Assembly: GCF_902829295.1 (NCBI RefSeq)
Contig: NZ_CADEPL010000019.1
Span: 1 to 64,000, forward strand
DNA: 64,000 nt
Source: Vogesella oryzae
GTDB lineage: Bacteria; Pseudomonadota; Gammaproteobacteria; Burkholderiales; Chromobacteriaceae
Direction: 5' to 3'
The position numbers and the translations under genes were made by a program. Shown here one piece after another: positions 37,885 through 48,657 of the stretch. The number at the start of each line of letters is the position of its first letter. Position 1 is the stretch's first letter. Under the pieces are notes generated by a model. The model saw nothing but the letters and a program-made list of their open reading frames with translations, had not been told where the DNA came from and searched no databases.

Positions 37885-38490
37885 TCAGGCGGTCGGAGCG
37901 TAACCGGCCAGAAACACCTTCACGGCATCAGCCACGGTGTCGCGAATCTGCTCGATGGCCGGCAGCTCGGTGATGCCGACAATCATCTGCTCCTGGTATT
38001 CCGCCTCCAGCAACCCGATCAGGTGCATCGTCGCCGCCCAAGGCCGAGCTTGGCGCAAGCGTCCGGCCGCCATTTCACCGGCCAGAAAGTCAGCCACCAC
38101 CTGCCAGCAGCGCCCAGGGCCGTTGTCAAAGAACAGCCGCCCGACTCCGGAACGGCGCCCCTCGCTCAGCACGATGCCGCGCAGCGCAGACAGCTCCGGA
38201 CTCAGCACGTTAAGCAGGAAATTCTCGCCAAACGCCTGCAAGGAGCCGACCAGATCGTCTCCAGGCACCAGCCGCGCATACGCTTGTTGCATGCGCTCTT
38301 CGGCCAGGAACTGCATCACTACCAGGAACAGCTCTTCCTTGGACGGGAAATAACTGTACAGCGTGGCCTTGGAACCACCGGCACGCGCGGCGATTTCCGC
38401 CATCGAGGCGGCTTCATAGCCCCGCTCGATGAATACCACGGCTGCTGCCTCCACGATGGCCTGTCGCTTGGCCTCGGTCTTGACCCTCAT
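37885..38490 (-). CDS. TetR-family repressor of the adjacent efflux operon
   Basis: 201 residues. The N-terminal HTH is typical: KRQAIVEAAAVVFIERGYEA, then AEIAARAGGSKATLYSYFPS. The ligand domain resembles the AefR-like C-terminal type. It is transcribed divergently from the NodT-EmrA-EmrB operon, with a 26-bp palindrome overlapping that operon's -10 region. The simplest reading is a drug-responsive repressor of the pump. Confidence 0.93.
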   Translation of the reverse strand: MRVKTEAKRQAIVEAAAVVFIERGYEAASMAEIAARAGGSKATLYSYFPSKEELFLVVMQFLAEERMQQAYARLVPGDDLVGSLQAFGENFLLNVLSPELSALRGIVLSEGRRSGVGRLFFDNGPGRCWQVVADFLAGEMAAGRLRQARPWAATMHLIGLLEAEYQEQMIVGITELPAIEQIRDTVADAVKVFLAGYAPTA

Positions 38491-38528
38491 GCCCTCTCCA
38501 TATCTGAACCCGTGAGTTCAATTTTCTG

Positions 38529-38557
38529 TTGACAAGGATTATACCTCAATATTATAA
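38529..38557 (+). promoter_or_regulatory. Promoter of the nodT-emrA-emrB operon
   Basis: TTGACA (38529-38534), a 17-nt spacer and TTATAA (38552-38557), near-consensus sigma-70, placed about 45 bp before the start codon. Confidence 0.75.
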
Positions 38558-38579
38558 CCATACCGTACAGTTTAGTTAT
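38554..38579. promoter_or_regulatory. Candidate TetR operator
   Basis: A 26-bp inverted repeat centred on GTAC, with outer arms ATAAC and GTTAT and inner arms ACCGT/ACAGT; 10 of 13 positions pair. It overlaps the -10 box of the efflux operon, where a bound TetR dimer would block transcription. Confidence 0.7.
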
Positions 38580-38600
38580 GACCCGAACGAGGTCGCCACG

Positions 38601-40028
38601 ATGCACACACAACCACACCCCTTACGCCTCACCCTGCTGCTGGCAACAGTGGCCGCACTGAGCGGCTGCGCCGCCATTCCGGACTTGGGCAGCAAACCGG
38701 AACTGCAATCGCTGTCGCAACTGGACAGCAAACAAACCCTGCATGGCACTGCCGACGGCTGGGTGCAGCAGGACTGGTGGCAGGCTTACGGCGATGCCCA
38801 GCTAAACCAGCTGATGGTAGAAGCGCTGGCCAATGCACCGGATCTGGCACTTGCCCGCGCCCGTATCGCCAGCGCCGAGGGCTATGCCCAGCAAGCCGGT
38901 GCCAGCCGCCTGCCCAGTGTTGATCTCGACGCCAGCGTCACCCGCGAGAAGCAGAGCTACAACAACGGTTATCCGAAGAGTTTCGTGCCGCAGGGATTCA
39001 ACAATGCCAACCGCGTGACACTGGACTTCAGCTACGAGCTGGACTTCTGGGGCAAGAACCGCGCCGCGATTGCCGCGGCTACATCCGAGTTGGCCGCCAG
39101 CCGTGCCGAGGCCGCGCAAAGCCGTCTGTTGCTGACCACCTCGCTGGCGGCCAACTATGCCGAGCTGGCACGCTTGTTTGCCGAGCAGGAAGCCGCGCAG
39201 CAAGCGGTAAACGTACGCCAGCAGACCGAACTGCTGCTGCGCGAGCGCCAGCAACAGGGGCTGGAGACCGACGGCAGCGTGCGCCAGGCTACCTCGCGCC
39301 TGGCCGGCGCACGTGCCGACCTGCTGGCGGCGGAGCAGACCATCATCCTGCAGCGCCATGCGCTGGCCGCGCTAGTCGGCGCCGGCCCTGACCGCGGCAT
39401 CACCATTAGCCGTCCGGCCGCCAGCATTGGCCAGCCGCAAGGACTGCCCGCCAGCCTGCAAGCCAGCCTGCTGGGGCATCGCCCCGATCTGCAGGCCGCG
39501 CGCCTGCGTGCAGAAGCGGCTGCCCGCCGCATCGACGTGGCCACCGCCGGCTTCTATCCGGATGTAAACCTCAGCGCCTACATCGGTGCGCAGTCACTGG
39601 GACTGGGCCTGCTGACCAAGGCCGGCTCCGGCATCGCCGGCATCGGCCCCAGCATCAGCCTGCCGATTTTCCGCACCGATCAGCTGCAGGGCAGCTATCG
39701 CGTGGCCCGTGCCGACTACGACACCGCCGTAGCCAGCTACAACCAGACCCTCAGCCAGGCGCTGCGTGAAGTGGCCGACGCCGTCACCCGGCAACGCCTG
39801 CTGCTGCCGCAGCTGGAACAGCGACAACTGGCGCTGCAGGCGGCGGAAGACGCCATGCGCGTCGCCAACGACCGCTATCGCGGCGGCCTGGCCAGCTATC
39901 TGGACGTGCTGAATGCCGAAGACAGCGTGATTGCCGCCCGTCGCACCCTGGCCAATCTGCAAAGCCAGCGCTTCAGCGACGACATCAGCCTGATCAAGGC
40001 CCTCGGCGGCGCCGAACTGCCGGCCTGA
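38601..40028 (+). CDS. Outer-membrane efflux lipoprotein, NodT/OprM type
   Basis: 475 residues. The signal ends in a lipobox, LSGCAAIP, so the mature protein is acylated at Cys. Two TolC-like repeats follow (DLALARARIASAEGYAQQAG, then RPDLQAARLRAEAAARRIDV), with ISLPIFRTDQLQGSYRVARA as a late signature. It forms the trimeric outer-membrane channel for the EmrAB-like pump downstream. The start at 38601 has GAGG 9 nt upstream; the longer frame would run through the promoter. Confidence 0.94.
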   Translation: MHTQPHPLRLTLLLATVAALSGCAAIPDLGSKPELQSLSQLDSKQTLHGTADGWVQQDWWQAYGDAQLNQLMVEALANAPDLALARARIASAEGYAQQAGASRLPSVDLDASVTREKQSYNNGYPKSFVPQGFNNANRVTLDFSYELDFWGKNRAAIAAATSELAASRAEAAQSRLLLTTSLAANYAELARLFAEQEAAQQAVNVRQQTELLLRERQQQGLETDGSVRQATSRLAGARADLLAAEQTIILQRHALAALVGAGPDRGITISRPAASIGQPQGLPASLQASLLGHRPDLQAARLRAEAAARRIDVATAGFYPDVNLSAYIGAQSLGLGLLTKAGSGIAGIGPSISLPIFRTDQLQGSYRVARADYDTAVASYNQTLSQALREVADAVTRQRLLLPQLEQRQLALQAAEDAMRVANDRYRGGLASYLDVLNAEDSVIAARRTLANLQSQRFSDDISLIKALGGAELPA

Positions 40029-40097
40029 ACCATCACCAACCGAACATAGCCCCGGCAGTGACGCCAAGCGCCTGCCGCACTAGCGAGAGAACCGATC

Positions 40098-41240
40098 ATG
40101 AGCGAACTCACCCAAACCCTGCCCTCCTCCTCCCAACCGGCCAGCGACATGATGGCGCGCCGTAAACAGCTGTTCCGCCTGCTGGGCAGCTTGGTCGCAC
40201 TGGCCGCCATCGGCTACGGCAGCTACTGGTATCTGGTGTCGTCGCACCATGTCAGCACCGATAACGCCTATGTGGCGGCGGAAATCGCCCAGCTGACCCC
40301 GGAAGTGGCCGGCACCGTCAGCCAGGTCAAGGTGGTGGATACCCAGACCGTCAAACGCGGCGATGTGCTGGTGGTGCTGAACGACAGCGATGCCAGACTG
40401 GCGCTGGCGCAGGCCGAAGCCGAGCTGTCGCGCGCCCAGCGGCGGGTAAGAGGCTATCTGGCCAGTGATGAAGGGTTGGCCGCACAGGCGCAGGCCCGCG
40501 CCGCCGAAGAAAGCCGCAGCGCCGCGCAACTGGCCTCGGCCAAATCGGAACTGGAACGCGCCAAGCTGGACTTCGATCGCCGCCAGGCACTGGCCAAGAA
40601 CGGCTCGGTCTCCGGCGAGGAACTGAGCAATGCCCGCAACGCACTGGCGGTCGCCAATGCCGGTTACACCGCAGCCGAGGCCGCGGCGCGCCAGAGTGCG
40701 GCCAACTACCGCGCCGCCATCGGCTCGCTGAAGGCCAACCAGGTGCTGACCGAGAACAGCTCGCTGGACAGCAATCCGGAAGTGGCCCTGGCGCGCGCCA
40801 AGCGCGATCAGGCACGCCTGGATCTGGCGCGCACCGTGATTCGCGCCCCGGTCGATGGCGTGATTGCCAAGCGCCAGGTGCAGCAAGGCCAGCGGGTACA
40901 GGCCGGCAGCACGCTGCTGTCGGTGGTGCCGTTGCAGCAGGTGCATGTGGATGCCAACTTCAAGGAAGTACAACTGCGCGATGTGCGCATCGGCCAGCCG
41001 GTGGCGCTGGAATCCGATCTGTACGGCAGCAAGGTGGTGTACCACGGCAAGGTAGCCGGCCTGTCCGGCGGCTCCGGCGCGGCGTTTGCCACCATCCCGG
41101 CACAGAACGCCACCGGCAACTGGATCAAGGTGGTGCAGCGCCTGCCGGTACGCATCGCACTGGACCCGGCCGAGCTGAAAGCCCACCCGCTGCAGGTCGG
41201 CCTGTCGATGACCGCAACGGTCGATACCGCCGCACAGTAA
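40098..41240 (+). CDS. emrA: EmrA-like membrane fusion protein
   Basis: 380 residues: a short cytoplasmic N-terminus, one membrane anchor (LFRLLGSLVALAAIGYGSYW), then an HlyD-type periplasmic adaptor with split lipoyl domain (VAAEIAQLTPEVAGTVSQVK ... RAPVDGVIAKRQVQQGQRV), coiled-coil hairpin and beta-barrel. It bridges the DHA2 transporter to the outer-membrane channel. It begins 69 nt after the channel gene and ends 10 nt before emrB. Confidence 0.94.
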   Translation: MSELTQTLPSSSQPASDMMARRKQLFRLLGSLVALAAIGYGSYWYLVSSHHVSTDNAYVAAEIAQLTPEVAGTVSQVKVVDTQTVKRGDVLVVLNDSDARLALAQAEAELSRAQRRVRGYLASDEGLAAQAQARAAEESRSAAQLASAKSELERAKLDFDRRQALAKNGSVSGEELSNARNALAVANAGYTAAEAAARQSAANYRAAIGSLKANQVLTENSSLDSNPEVALARAKRDQARLDLARTVIRAPVDGVIAKRQVQQGQRVQAGSTLLSVVPLQQVHVDANFKEVQLRDVRIGQPVALESDLYGSKVVYHGKVAGLSGGSGAAFATIPAQNATGNWIKVVQRLPVRIALDPAELKAHPLQVGLSMTATVDTAAQ

Positions 41241-41250
41241 GGACGCCGCC

Positions 41251-42783
41251 ATGTCATCCGTCAGCGCTCCCGCCCCCGTCAATCCGCTTACCGGCAACAA
41301 GCTGTGGCTGGCCGCCATGTTGCTGGCGGCGGCCAACTTTGTGGCGGTGCTGGACACCACCATCGCCAACGTGTCGGTACCCAATATCGCCGGCAGCCTG
41401 GGGGTGTCCTCCAGCCAGGGCACCTACGTCATCACTTCCTACGCGGTGGCCGAGGCCATCACCGTACCGCTGACCGGCTGGTTGGCCGCACGCCTTGGCA
41501 CGGTGCGGCTGTTTGCCGGCGCGATGATTTTGTTCGGTATCTTCTCGCTGCTGTGCGGCATGGCCACCTCGCTGGAGATGCTGATCCTGTTCCGCGTGCT
41601 GCAAGGCCTGGCCGGCGGCCCGTTGATGCCGATGTCGCAGACCCTGCTGCTGCAGATTTTCCCCAAGGAAAAAGCCGGCGCCGCCATCGGCTTATGGAGC
41701 ATGACCACGCTGGTGGCGCCGATCATGGGGCCAATCCTCGGCGGCAAGCTGTGTGACGACGCCAGCTGGCCCTGGATCTTCTACATCAACGTGCCGATTG
41801 CCATTGCCTGCGGCTACTTTGGCTGGGGGCTACTCAAGCGTTACCAGAGCCAGCTGGTGAAAATGCGCTTTGATGCCGTGGGGCTGGCCTTGCTGGTGCT
41901 GTGGGTCGGCGCGTTCCAGATCATGATCGACGAAGGCAAGAATCTGGACTGGTTCAACTCGCCGGAGATCGTCAGTCTGGCCGTGGTCAGCGCCATCGGT
42001 TTTGCCGCCTTCATGATCTGGGAGCTGACCGAGCGCAATCCGGTGGTGAACTTGCGCGTGTTCCGCCACCGCGGTTACTGGGTCAGCGTGCTGACCATCT
42101 CGCTGGCGTTCGGCTCGTTCTTCGGTGCCACGGTGCTGACGCCGCAATGGCTGCAAAGCTATATGGGTTACACCGCCACCGCGGCTGGCCACGCCACCGC
42201 CATGAGCGGCATTCTGGCCGTGCTGGTGGCACCGTTGGCCGCACAGCTGTCGCAACGTATGGACCCGCGGCCGCTGGTCTTCGCCGGGGTGATGTGGCTG
42301 GGGGCGGTAACGCTGTTCCGCAGCTTCTCCACCACCGACATGGGCTTCTGGCAGGTAGCGCTGCCCCTGCTGTTCCAGGGGCTGGGCATGCCGTTCTTCT
42401 TCGTGCCGCTGACCGGCCTCGCCATGGCCAGTGTCAATCCGGAGGAAATGGCCTCCGCCGCCGGGCTGATGAGCTTCATGCGCACGCTGTCCGGTGCCTT
42501 TGCCACCTCGCTCGTCACCACCGCGTGGGATGACAAGGCCAGCTACTACCATGCCGAACTGACCGCCGTGGTCGACAGCAGCCAGCAAGCACTGCAGCAA
42601 CTGGGCGGCGGCAGCATCGAAGCCGGCAAGTCGCAGCTGGCGCAACTGGTCCAGGCACAGAGCATCATGCTGTCCACCAACGAGCTGTTCTGGCTGTCCA
42701 GCCTGTCCTTCGTGGCCGCGGCCTGCGTGATCTGGCTGGCGCCCAAACCCAGCCGCGTGGCCGATACCAGCCAGGCGCACTAG
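41251..42783 (+). CDS. emrB: EmrB-like DHA2 multidrug transporter (MFS, 14 TM)
   Basis: 510 residues with 14 predicted helices. It has the DHA2 signature in helix 1 (FVAVLDTTIANVSVPNIAGS), GWLAARLGTVRLF near motif A, and motif C in PIMGPILGGKL. With EmrA and the NodT-type lipoprotein it makes a tripartite proton-driven pump expelling hydrophobic drugs across both membranes. It is the last gene of the operon, ending at an inverted 10-mer pair. The substrate range is unknown. Confidence 0.95.
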   Translation: MSSVSAPAPVNPLTGNKLWLAAMLLAAANFVAVLDTTIANVSVPNIAGSLGVSSSQGTYVITSYAVAEAITVPLTGWLAARLGTVRLFAGAMILFGIFSLLCGMATSLEMLILFRVLQGLAGGPLMPMSQTLLLQIFPKEKAGAAIGLWSMTTLVAPIMGPILGGKLCDDASWPWIFYINVPIAIACGYFGWGLLKRYQSQLVKMRFDAVGLALLVLWVGAFQIMIDEGKNLDWFNSPEIVSLAVVSAIGFAAFMIWELTERNPVVNLRVFRHRGYWVSVLTISLAFGSFFGATVLTPQWLQSYMGYTATAAGHATAMSGILAVLVAPLAAQLSQRMDPRPLVFAGVMWLGAVTLFRSFSTTDMGFWQVALPLLFQGLGMPFFFVPLTGLAMASVNPEEMASAAGLMSFMRTLSGAFATSLVTTAWDDKASYYHAELTAVVDSSQQALQQLGGGSIEAGKSQLAQLVQAQSIMLSTNELFWLSSLSFVAAACVIWLAPKPSRVADTSQAH

Positions 42784-42788
42784 CTGGC

Positions 42789-42834
42789 GGTTGGCCGCAA
42801 GCCTCTGCCGCTTGGTGGCGACTTGCGGCCAACC
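42789..42834. terminator. Hairpin of inverted 10-mers after emrB
   Basis: GGTTGGCCGCAAG (42789-42801) pairs exactly with CTTGCGGCCAACC (42822-42834) over a 20-nt loop, starting 5 nt after the emrB stop. It is a likely terminator, without a T-run. Confidence 0.75.
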
Positions 42835-42913
42835 TCGCCACCTGCCGCAGCGCCTCGCCGGGGCGCGGATTGTCCGCAGGCCGGCTTTCGGCTAGAATGC
42901 CCCCCCTGTCCAT

Positions 42914-42998
42914 GCCCCGGTGGTGAAATTGGTAGACACAAGGGACTTAAAATCCCTCGGCTTCGGCTGTGCCGGTTCGACCCCGGCCCGGGGCACCA
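42914..42998 (+). tRNA. tRNA-Leu (anticodon TAA)
   Basis: An 85-nt class II tRNA: GCCCCGGTGGTGAAATTGGT, anticodon loop CTTAAAA (TAA), long variable arm, T loop GTTCGACCC and encoded CCA. Confidence 0.97.
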
Positions 42999-43031
42999 CA
43001 GCGACCTCGCAACAGGTCCGGACAGCAAAAT

Positions 43032-43064
43032 AACCCGCTCGGCGTAAAGCCCGGCGGGTTTTTT
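43032..43064 (+). terminator. Terminator of tRNA-Leu
   Basis: AACCCGC pairs with GCGGGTT across an inner short stem (CGGGC complement) and runs into TTTTTTGTTTTT. Confidence 0.85.
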
Positions 43065-43344
43065 GTTTTTCGCGGAAATAGCCTAGCCAAAAGTACGCAG
43101 CCATTGGCACAGCCAGCGCTGGCGGAAAATGCTTGGGATAAGGCCCTGACTTCGGTCTACAGCCCACACCACGCCCGGCCCGCTCCACGAAAGCGCACCA
43201 AGCTTGTCAGCACAAACCAGCCAGCAAACAGACTGGCCGTGTACAGCCAACCCGGCTTAACGGGCAAAACAATCCGATGGACAGTAGCATTGCTACCAAT
43301 TTGAGGTCGCAGCACACCGATTTGAAGGGAATTTTAGGCTAGAA

Positions 43345-43373
43345 AAGCAAAACGCCCAGCATCTGCTGGGCGT
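43345..43373 (-). terminator. Terminator of the tRNA-Gly/Cys array
   Basis: On the minus strand ACGCCCAGCA-GA-TGCTGGGCGT is followed by TTTGCTTTT, about 30 nt downstream of tRNA-Cys. It ends the five-Gly plus Cys transcript. Confidence 0.88.
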
Positions 43374-43401
43374 CTGGCACCTTGATTTACAAGGGTTTTG
43401 T

Positions 43402-43475
43402 TGGAGGCGCGGGCCGGAGTCGAACCGACCTACACGGATTTGCAATCCGGTGCATAACCGCTTTGCTACCGCGCC
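43402..43475 (-). tRNA. tRNA-Cys (anticodon GCA)
   Basis: A 74-nt cloverleaf on the minus strand, starting GGCGCGGTAGCAAAGCGGTT, with anticodon loop TTGCAAA, T loop GTTCGACTC and encoded CCA. It is the last gene of the array. Confidence 0.97.
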
Positions 43476-43524
43476 GTAAACTTTTTGCCCGAATTGCAAT
43501 CATTCAGACAATTTGAACAAATTG

Positions 43525-43600
43525 TGGAGCGGGAAACGAGGCTCGAACTCGCGACCTCAACCTTGGCAAGGTTGCGCTCTACCAACTGAGCTATTCCCGC
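43525..43600 (-). tRNA. tRNA-Gly (anticodon GCC), fifth copy in transcription order
   Basis: The minus strand reads GCGGGAATAGCTCAGTTGGT, anticodon loop TTGCCAA, T loop GTTCGAGCC, CCA encoded. It is identical in sequence to the next four copies. Confidence 0.98.
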
Positions 43601-43624
43601 GTCGCTGTACTGCTATCAATTTTT

Positions 43625-43700
43625 TGGAGCGGGAAACGAGGCTCGAACTCGCGACCTCAACCTTGGCAAGGTTGCGCTCTACCAACTGAGCTATTCCCGC
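43625..43700 (-). tRNA. tRNA-Gly (GCC), fourth copy
   Basis: Same 76-nt sequence as its neighbours, separated from the preceding unit by a 24-nt AT-rich spacer. Confidence 0.98.
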
Positions 43701-43725
43701 ATCGCTAAAACTGCTACTTATTTTG

Positions 43726-43801
43726 TGGAGCGGGAAACGAGGCTCGAACTCGCGACCTCAACCTTGGCAAGGTTGCGCTCTACCAACTGAGCTATTCCCG
43801 C
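43726..43801 (-). tRNA. tRNA-Gly (GCC), third copy
   Basis: Identical 76-nt gene; the spacer contains the recurrent CTGCTA word. Confidence 0.98.
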
Positions 43802-43825
43802 GTCGCTATACTGCTATCAATTTTT

Positions 43826-43901
43826 TGGAGCGGGAAACGAGGCTCGAACTCGCGACCTCAACCTTGGCAAGGTTGCGCTCTACCAACTGAGCTATTCCCG
43901 C
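43826..43901 (-). tRNA. tRNA-Gly (GCC), second copy
   Basis: Identical 76-nt gene within the array of about 100-bp period. Confidence 0.98.
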
Positions 43902-43927
43902 GTCGCTAAAAACTGCTACTAATTCTG

Positions 43928-44003
43928 TGGAGCGGGAAACGAGGCTCGAACTCGCGACCTCAACCTTGGCAAGGTTGCGCTCTACCAACTGAGCTATTCC
44001 CGC
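43928..44003 (-). tRNA. tRNA-Gly (GCC), first copy of the array
   Basis: Identical 76-nt gene nearest the array's promoter side, about 90 nt downstream of the end of pgsA. Confidence 0.98.
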
Positions 44004-44095
44004 AGACCGTTTTCTCTGCCACTTCGCTGCCGTTGCTGCTGGCTGCGTCGTGAAGAGAAGGCGAATTATAATGATGGATTGGCGATTGTCAACGC

Positions 44096-44677
44096 TCAAA
44101 CATCAATTTTTTTGCCCGAAAATTCCCGCGCGGCCATCTGCAGATAATAAGCCATTGACCACAAAGTCAAAATTACCGCGATTACCATAAACAGTTTTCC
44201 GGCGATCATGGTATCGATGCCTGGGATGATCGGGCCGGCATACAACAACAGCAGAATGGCCACCATCTGGGCCGCAGTTTTCAGCTTGCCGATATAGGCT
44301 ACCGCCACACTGTTGCGGCGCCCCATTTCTGCCATCCACTCGCGCAATGCCGAGATGGCGATCTCGCGACCGATGATGATCATCGCCATCCAGCCTTCCA
44401 GCCGCCCCAGTTCCACCAACAGGATCAGTGCCGCCGCCACGATAAGCTTGTCGGCCACCGGATCGAGAAAGGCGCCGAAGGCCGAGGTCTGCCCCAAGCG
44501 GCGAGCCAGATAGCCATCCAGCCAGTCGGTGACGGCAGCCAGGCCAAAGATCAGTGCTCCCAGGCTATTGCGATGGTGCTGTACCAGCACGCTATCGGGC
44601 AGGAAAAACACGGCAACGCAGACGGGTATCAGAGCTACGCGCAGCCAGGTAAGCAAAATCGGCAAATTGAAGGGCAT
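44096..44677 (-). CDS. pgsA: CDP-diacylglycerol-glycerol-3-phosphate 3-phosphatidyltransferase PgsA
   Basis: 193 residues with about five membrane helices. It makes phosphatidylglycerol phosphate for PG and cardiolipin. The CDP-alcohol phosphotransferase motif is complete, DWLDGYLARRLGQTSAFGAF followed by LDPVADK (D-x2-DG-x2-AR-x8-G-x3-D-x3-D). It follows uvrC by 16 nt on the same strand, an order common in proteobacteria, and the tRNA-Gly array lies downstream. Confidence 0.96.
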   Translation of the reverse strand: MPFNLPILLTWLRVALIPVCVAVFFLPDSVLVQHHRNSLGALIFGLAAVTDWLDGYLARRLGQTSAFGAFLDPVADKLIVAAALILLVELGRLEGWMAMIIIGREIAISALREWMAEMGRRNSVAVAYIGKLKTAAQMVAILLLLYAGPIIPGIDTMIAGKLFMVIAVILTLWSMAYYLQMAAREFSGKKIDV

Positions 44678-44693
44678 GTTCAGGTCTAGTTAT

Positions 44694-46492
44694 TCAATGC
44701 AGGGCATTATGGATTTTTTCGGCCAGCGCATGGCTGATACCGTCAACTTGAGCCAGATCGTCGATACTGGCGGCAATCACGCCACGCAAGCCACCAAAAC
44801 GGGTAAGCAGCCGCTGCCGCCGCGTGGGACCCACGCCCGGAATCTCTTCCAGCGTGGACTGTGTCCTGGCCTTGGCACGGCGCGCACGGTGACCGGTAAT
44901 GGCGAAGCGGTGGGCCTCGTCGCGCACAGTCTGAATCAGGTGCAGTGCGGCGTGATCGCGCGGCAATTGTAGCGTTTTTTGCAAGTGGGGCACGATCAGT
45001 GTTTCCAGCCCGGGCTTTCGCTCCTCCCCCTTGGCCACACCGACGATGGGCACATCCACGCCGACTTCGGCCAGAACCTCCAGCGCTACCCGCACCTGGC
45101 CCTTACCGCCATCGATCAGCAAGACATCGGGCAACTTGCCCTCGCCGGCGGCCAACTTGCTATAGCGCCGCGTCAACGCTTCGCGCATGGCGGCATAATC
45201 ATCGCCCGCGGTGGCGGTCTCGATATTGAAGCGCCGGTACTCCGACGGCTGCATGCCGCCACGGTCGTATACCACACAGGAGGCCACCGTCGCCTCGCCC
45301 ATGGTATGGCTGATGTCGAAACACTCCAGCCGCGCCACCTCGTCCACTTCCATCAGCTCGGCCAAGGCGGCCAACCGGGCATTCTGACTGGCGGCACTCA
45401 ACAGGCGCTGACCGATGGCGATGCGCGCATTCTTCTCGGCCATTTCCAGCCACACGCGACGCTCGCCGATCGGGTTACCGACAAATGCCAGCCGCTTTTG
45501 CGCCTGCTCGATCAGCAGTTGCTGCAATTCAGCCGCCACTGTTTCATTGTGGATGATGACCGCCGGCAACATCGCCCCCAGGTAATGCTGGGCCAGAAAG
45601 GCCTCGAGGTTGGCCGCAAGGGTATCGTCGGCATTACTGGGAAAGAAGCTTTTGTCGCCCAGATGGCGGCCCCCACGAATCATCACCAGGTTGACGCACA
45701 CCAGGCCGCCCTCGGCAGCAATCGCCACCACATCGGCATCCAGCTGGCTGGCGTTACTGGAGACAAACTGCTTTTCCTGTACCCGCGACAACGCCTGAAT
45801 CTGGTCGCGCAATTCCGCCGCCTGTTCGAATTCCAGGTTTTGCGATGCGGCCAACATGCGATCGCTCAGCTCGTCGATCAGCTCGCTTTGTTTGCCCTGC
45901 AGGAAGGTTGTTGCCCGCCGTACATCCTCGCGGTAATGCGCCGGACTGATCTCGCCAGTACAGGGGGCGGAGCAGCGCTTGATCTGGAACAGCAGGCACG
46001 GACGGGAGCGATTGGCAAACACGCTGTCCTCGCAGGTACGCAGCCGGAATACCTTTTGCAGGATCTGGATACTCTCGCGCACCGCATAACCGTTGGGATA
46101 AGGACCGAAATACTGGTTAGGCTTTTTCGGCTCGCCACGGAAATACGCCAGCTGCGGATACTCATGCCCGGACAGCATCAGATAGGGATAGGACTTGTCA
46201 TCGCGAAACAGGATGTTGTACTTCGGCGCCAGCGCCTTGATCAGGTTGTTTTCCAGAATCAAGGCTTCCGCTTCGCTGCGCACCACCGTGGTTTCGATGC
46301 CGGCGATCTGTGCCACCATCAACTGGATGCGTGGGCTGAGGTCACTCTTCTGGAAATACGAACTGACCCGCTTTTTGAGGTCGATGGCCTTGCCGACATA
46401 CAGCACATTACCTGCAGCATCCAGCATGCGATAAACACCGGGCAGGCCCGGCAGGCTGGCCAGCACCGGCTTGGGGTCAAACTTTTGCGTCA

Positions 46493-46493
<1 letters not shown>
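44694..46493 (-). CDS. uvrC: Excinuclease ABC subunit C
   Basis: 599 residues. It makes both incisions in nucleotide excision repair together with UvrB. The GIY-YIG nuclease is at the N-terminus ([20 protein letters not shown]), the UVR/UvrB-binding motif near residue 210 ([17 protein letters not shown]), the RNase H-like second nuclease follows ([22 protein letters not shown]), and a helix-hairpin-helix domain ends the protein ([20 protein letters not shown]). The ATG at 46493 shares one base with the upstream stop codon (TAATG), so it is translated by coupling; the GTG four codons earlier is less likely. Confidence 0.97.
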
Positions 46494-48498
<2,005 letters not shown>

Positions 48499-48516
48499 AC
48501 ACCACCAGGTTGGCCG

Positions 48517-48548
48517 CAAAAACCCCGCTCCGGTGAGCGGGGTTTTTT
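48517..48548 (+). terminator. Terminator of guaB
   Basis: ACCCCGCTC-CGGT-GAGCGGGGT flanked by A-run and TTTTTT. A copy of the dispersed 10-mer (48509) touches its left edge. Confidence 0.95.
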
Positions 48549-48657
48549 CATTGCCGCTAACGCCAGCATCGAATGCAGTGTTCTGCCACTGCACCTCGCC
48601 GTTGCTAACGGCCTTGCGTACACTGCCTAATCCCCAGCCAACACCGGCCACCAAGCG

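Larger units (their letters stand above)
42999..43401. other. Intergenic stretch between tRNA-Leu and tRNA-Cys
   Basis: The ends hold the two tRNA terminators (43032-43064 and 43345-43373). Between them, about 280 bases show no open frame with an RBS, no RNA gene and no repeat that I can recognise. Confidence 0.6.

Noticed and set aside
43525-44003. Regular 100-bp repeats that look like a CRISPR or tandem-repeat ORF
   Set aside because: Each 76-nt repeat folds as tRNA-Gly with anticodon GCC and encoded CCA; the apparent peptide repeats are translations of tRNA.
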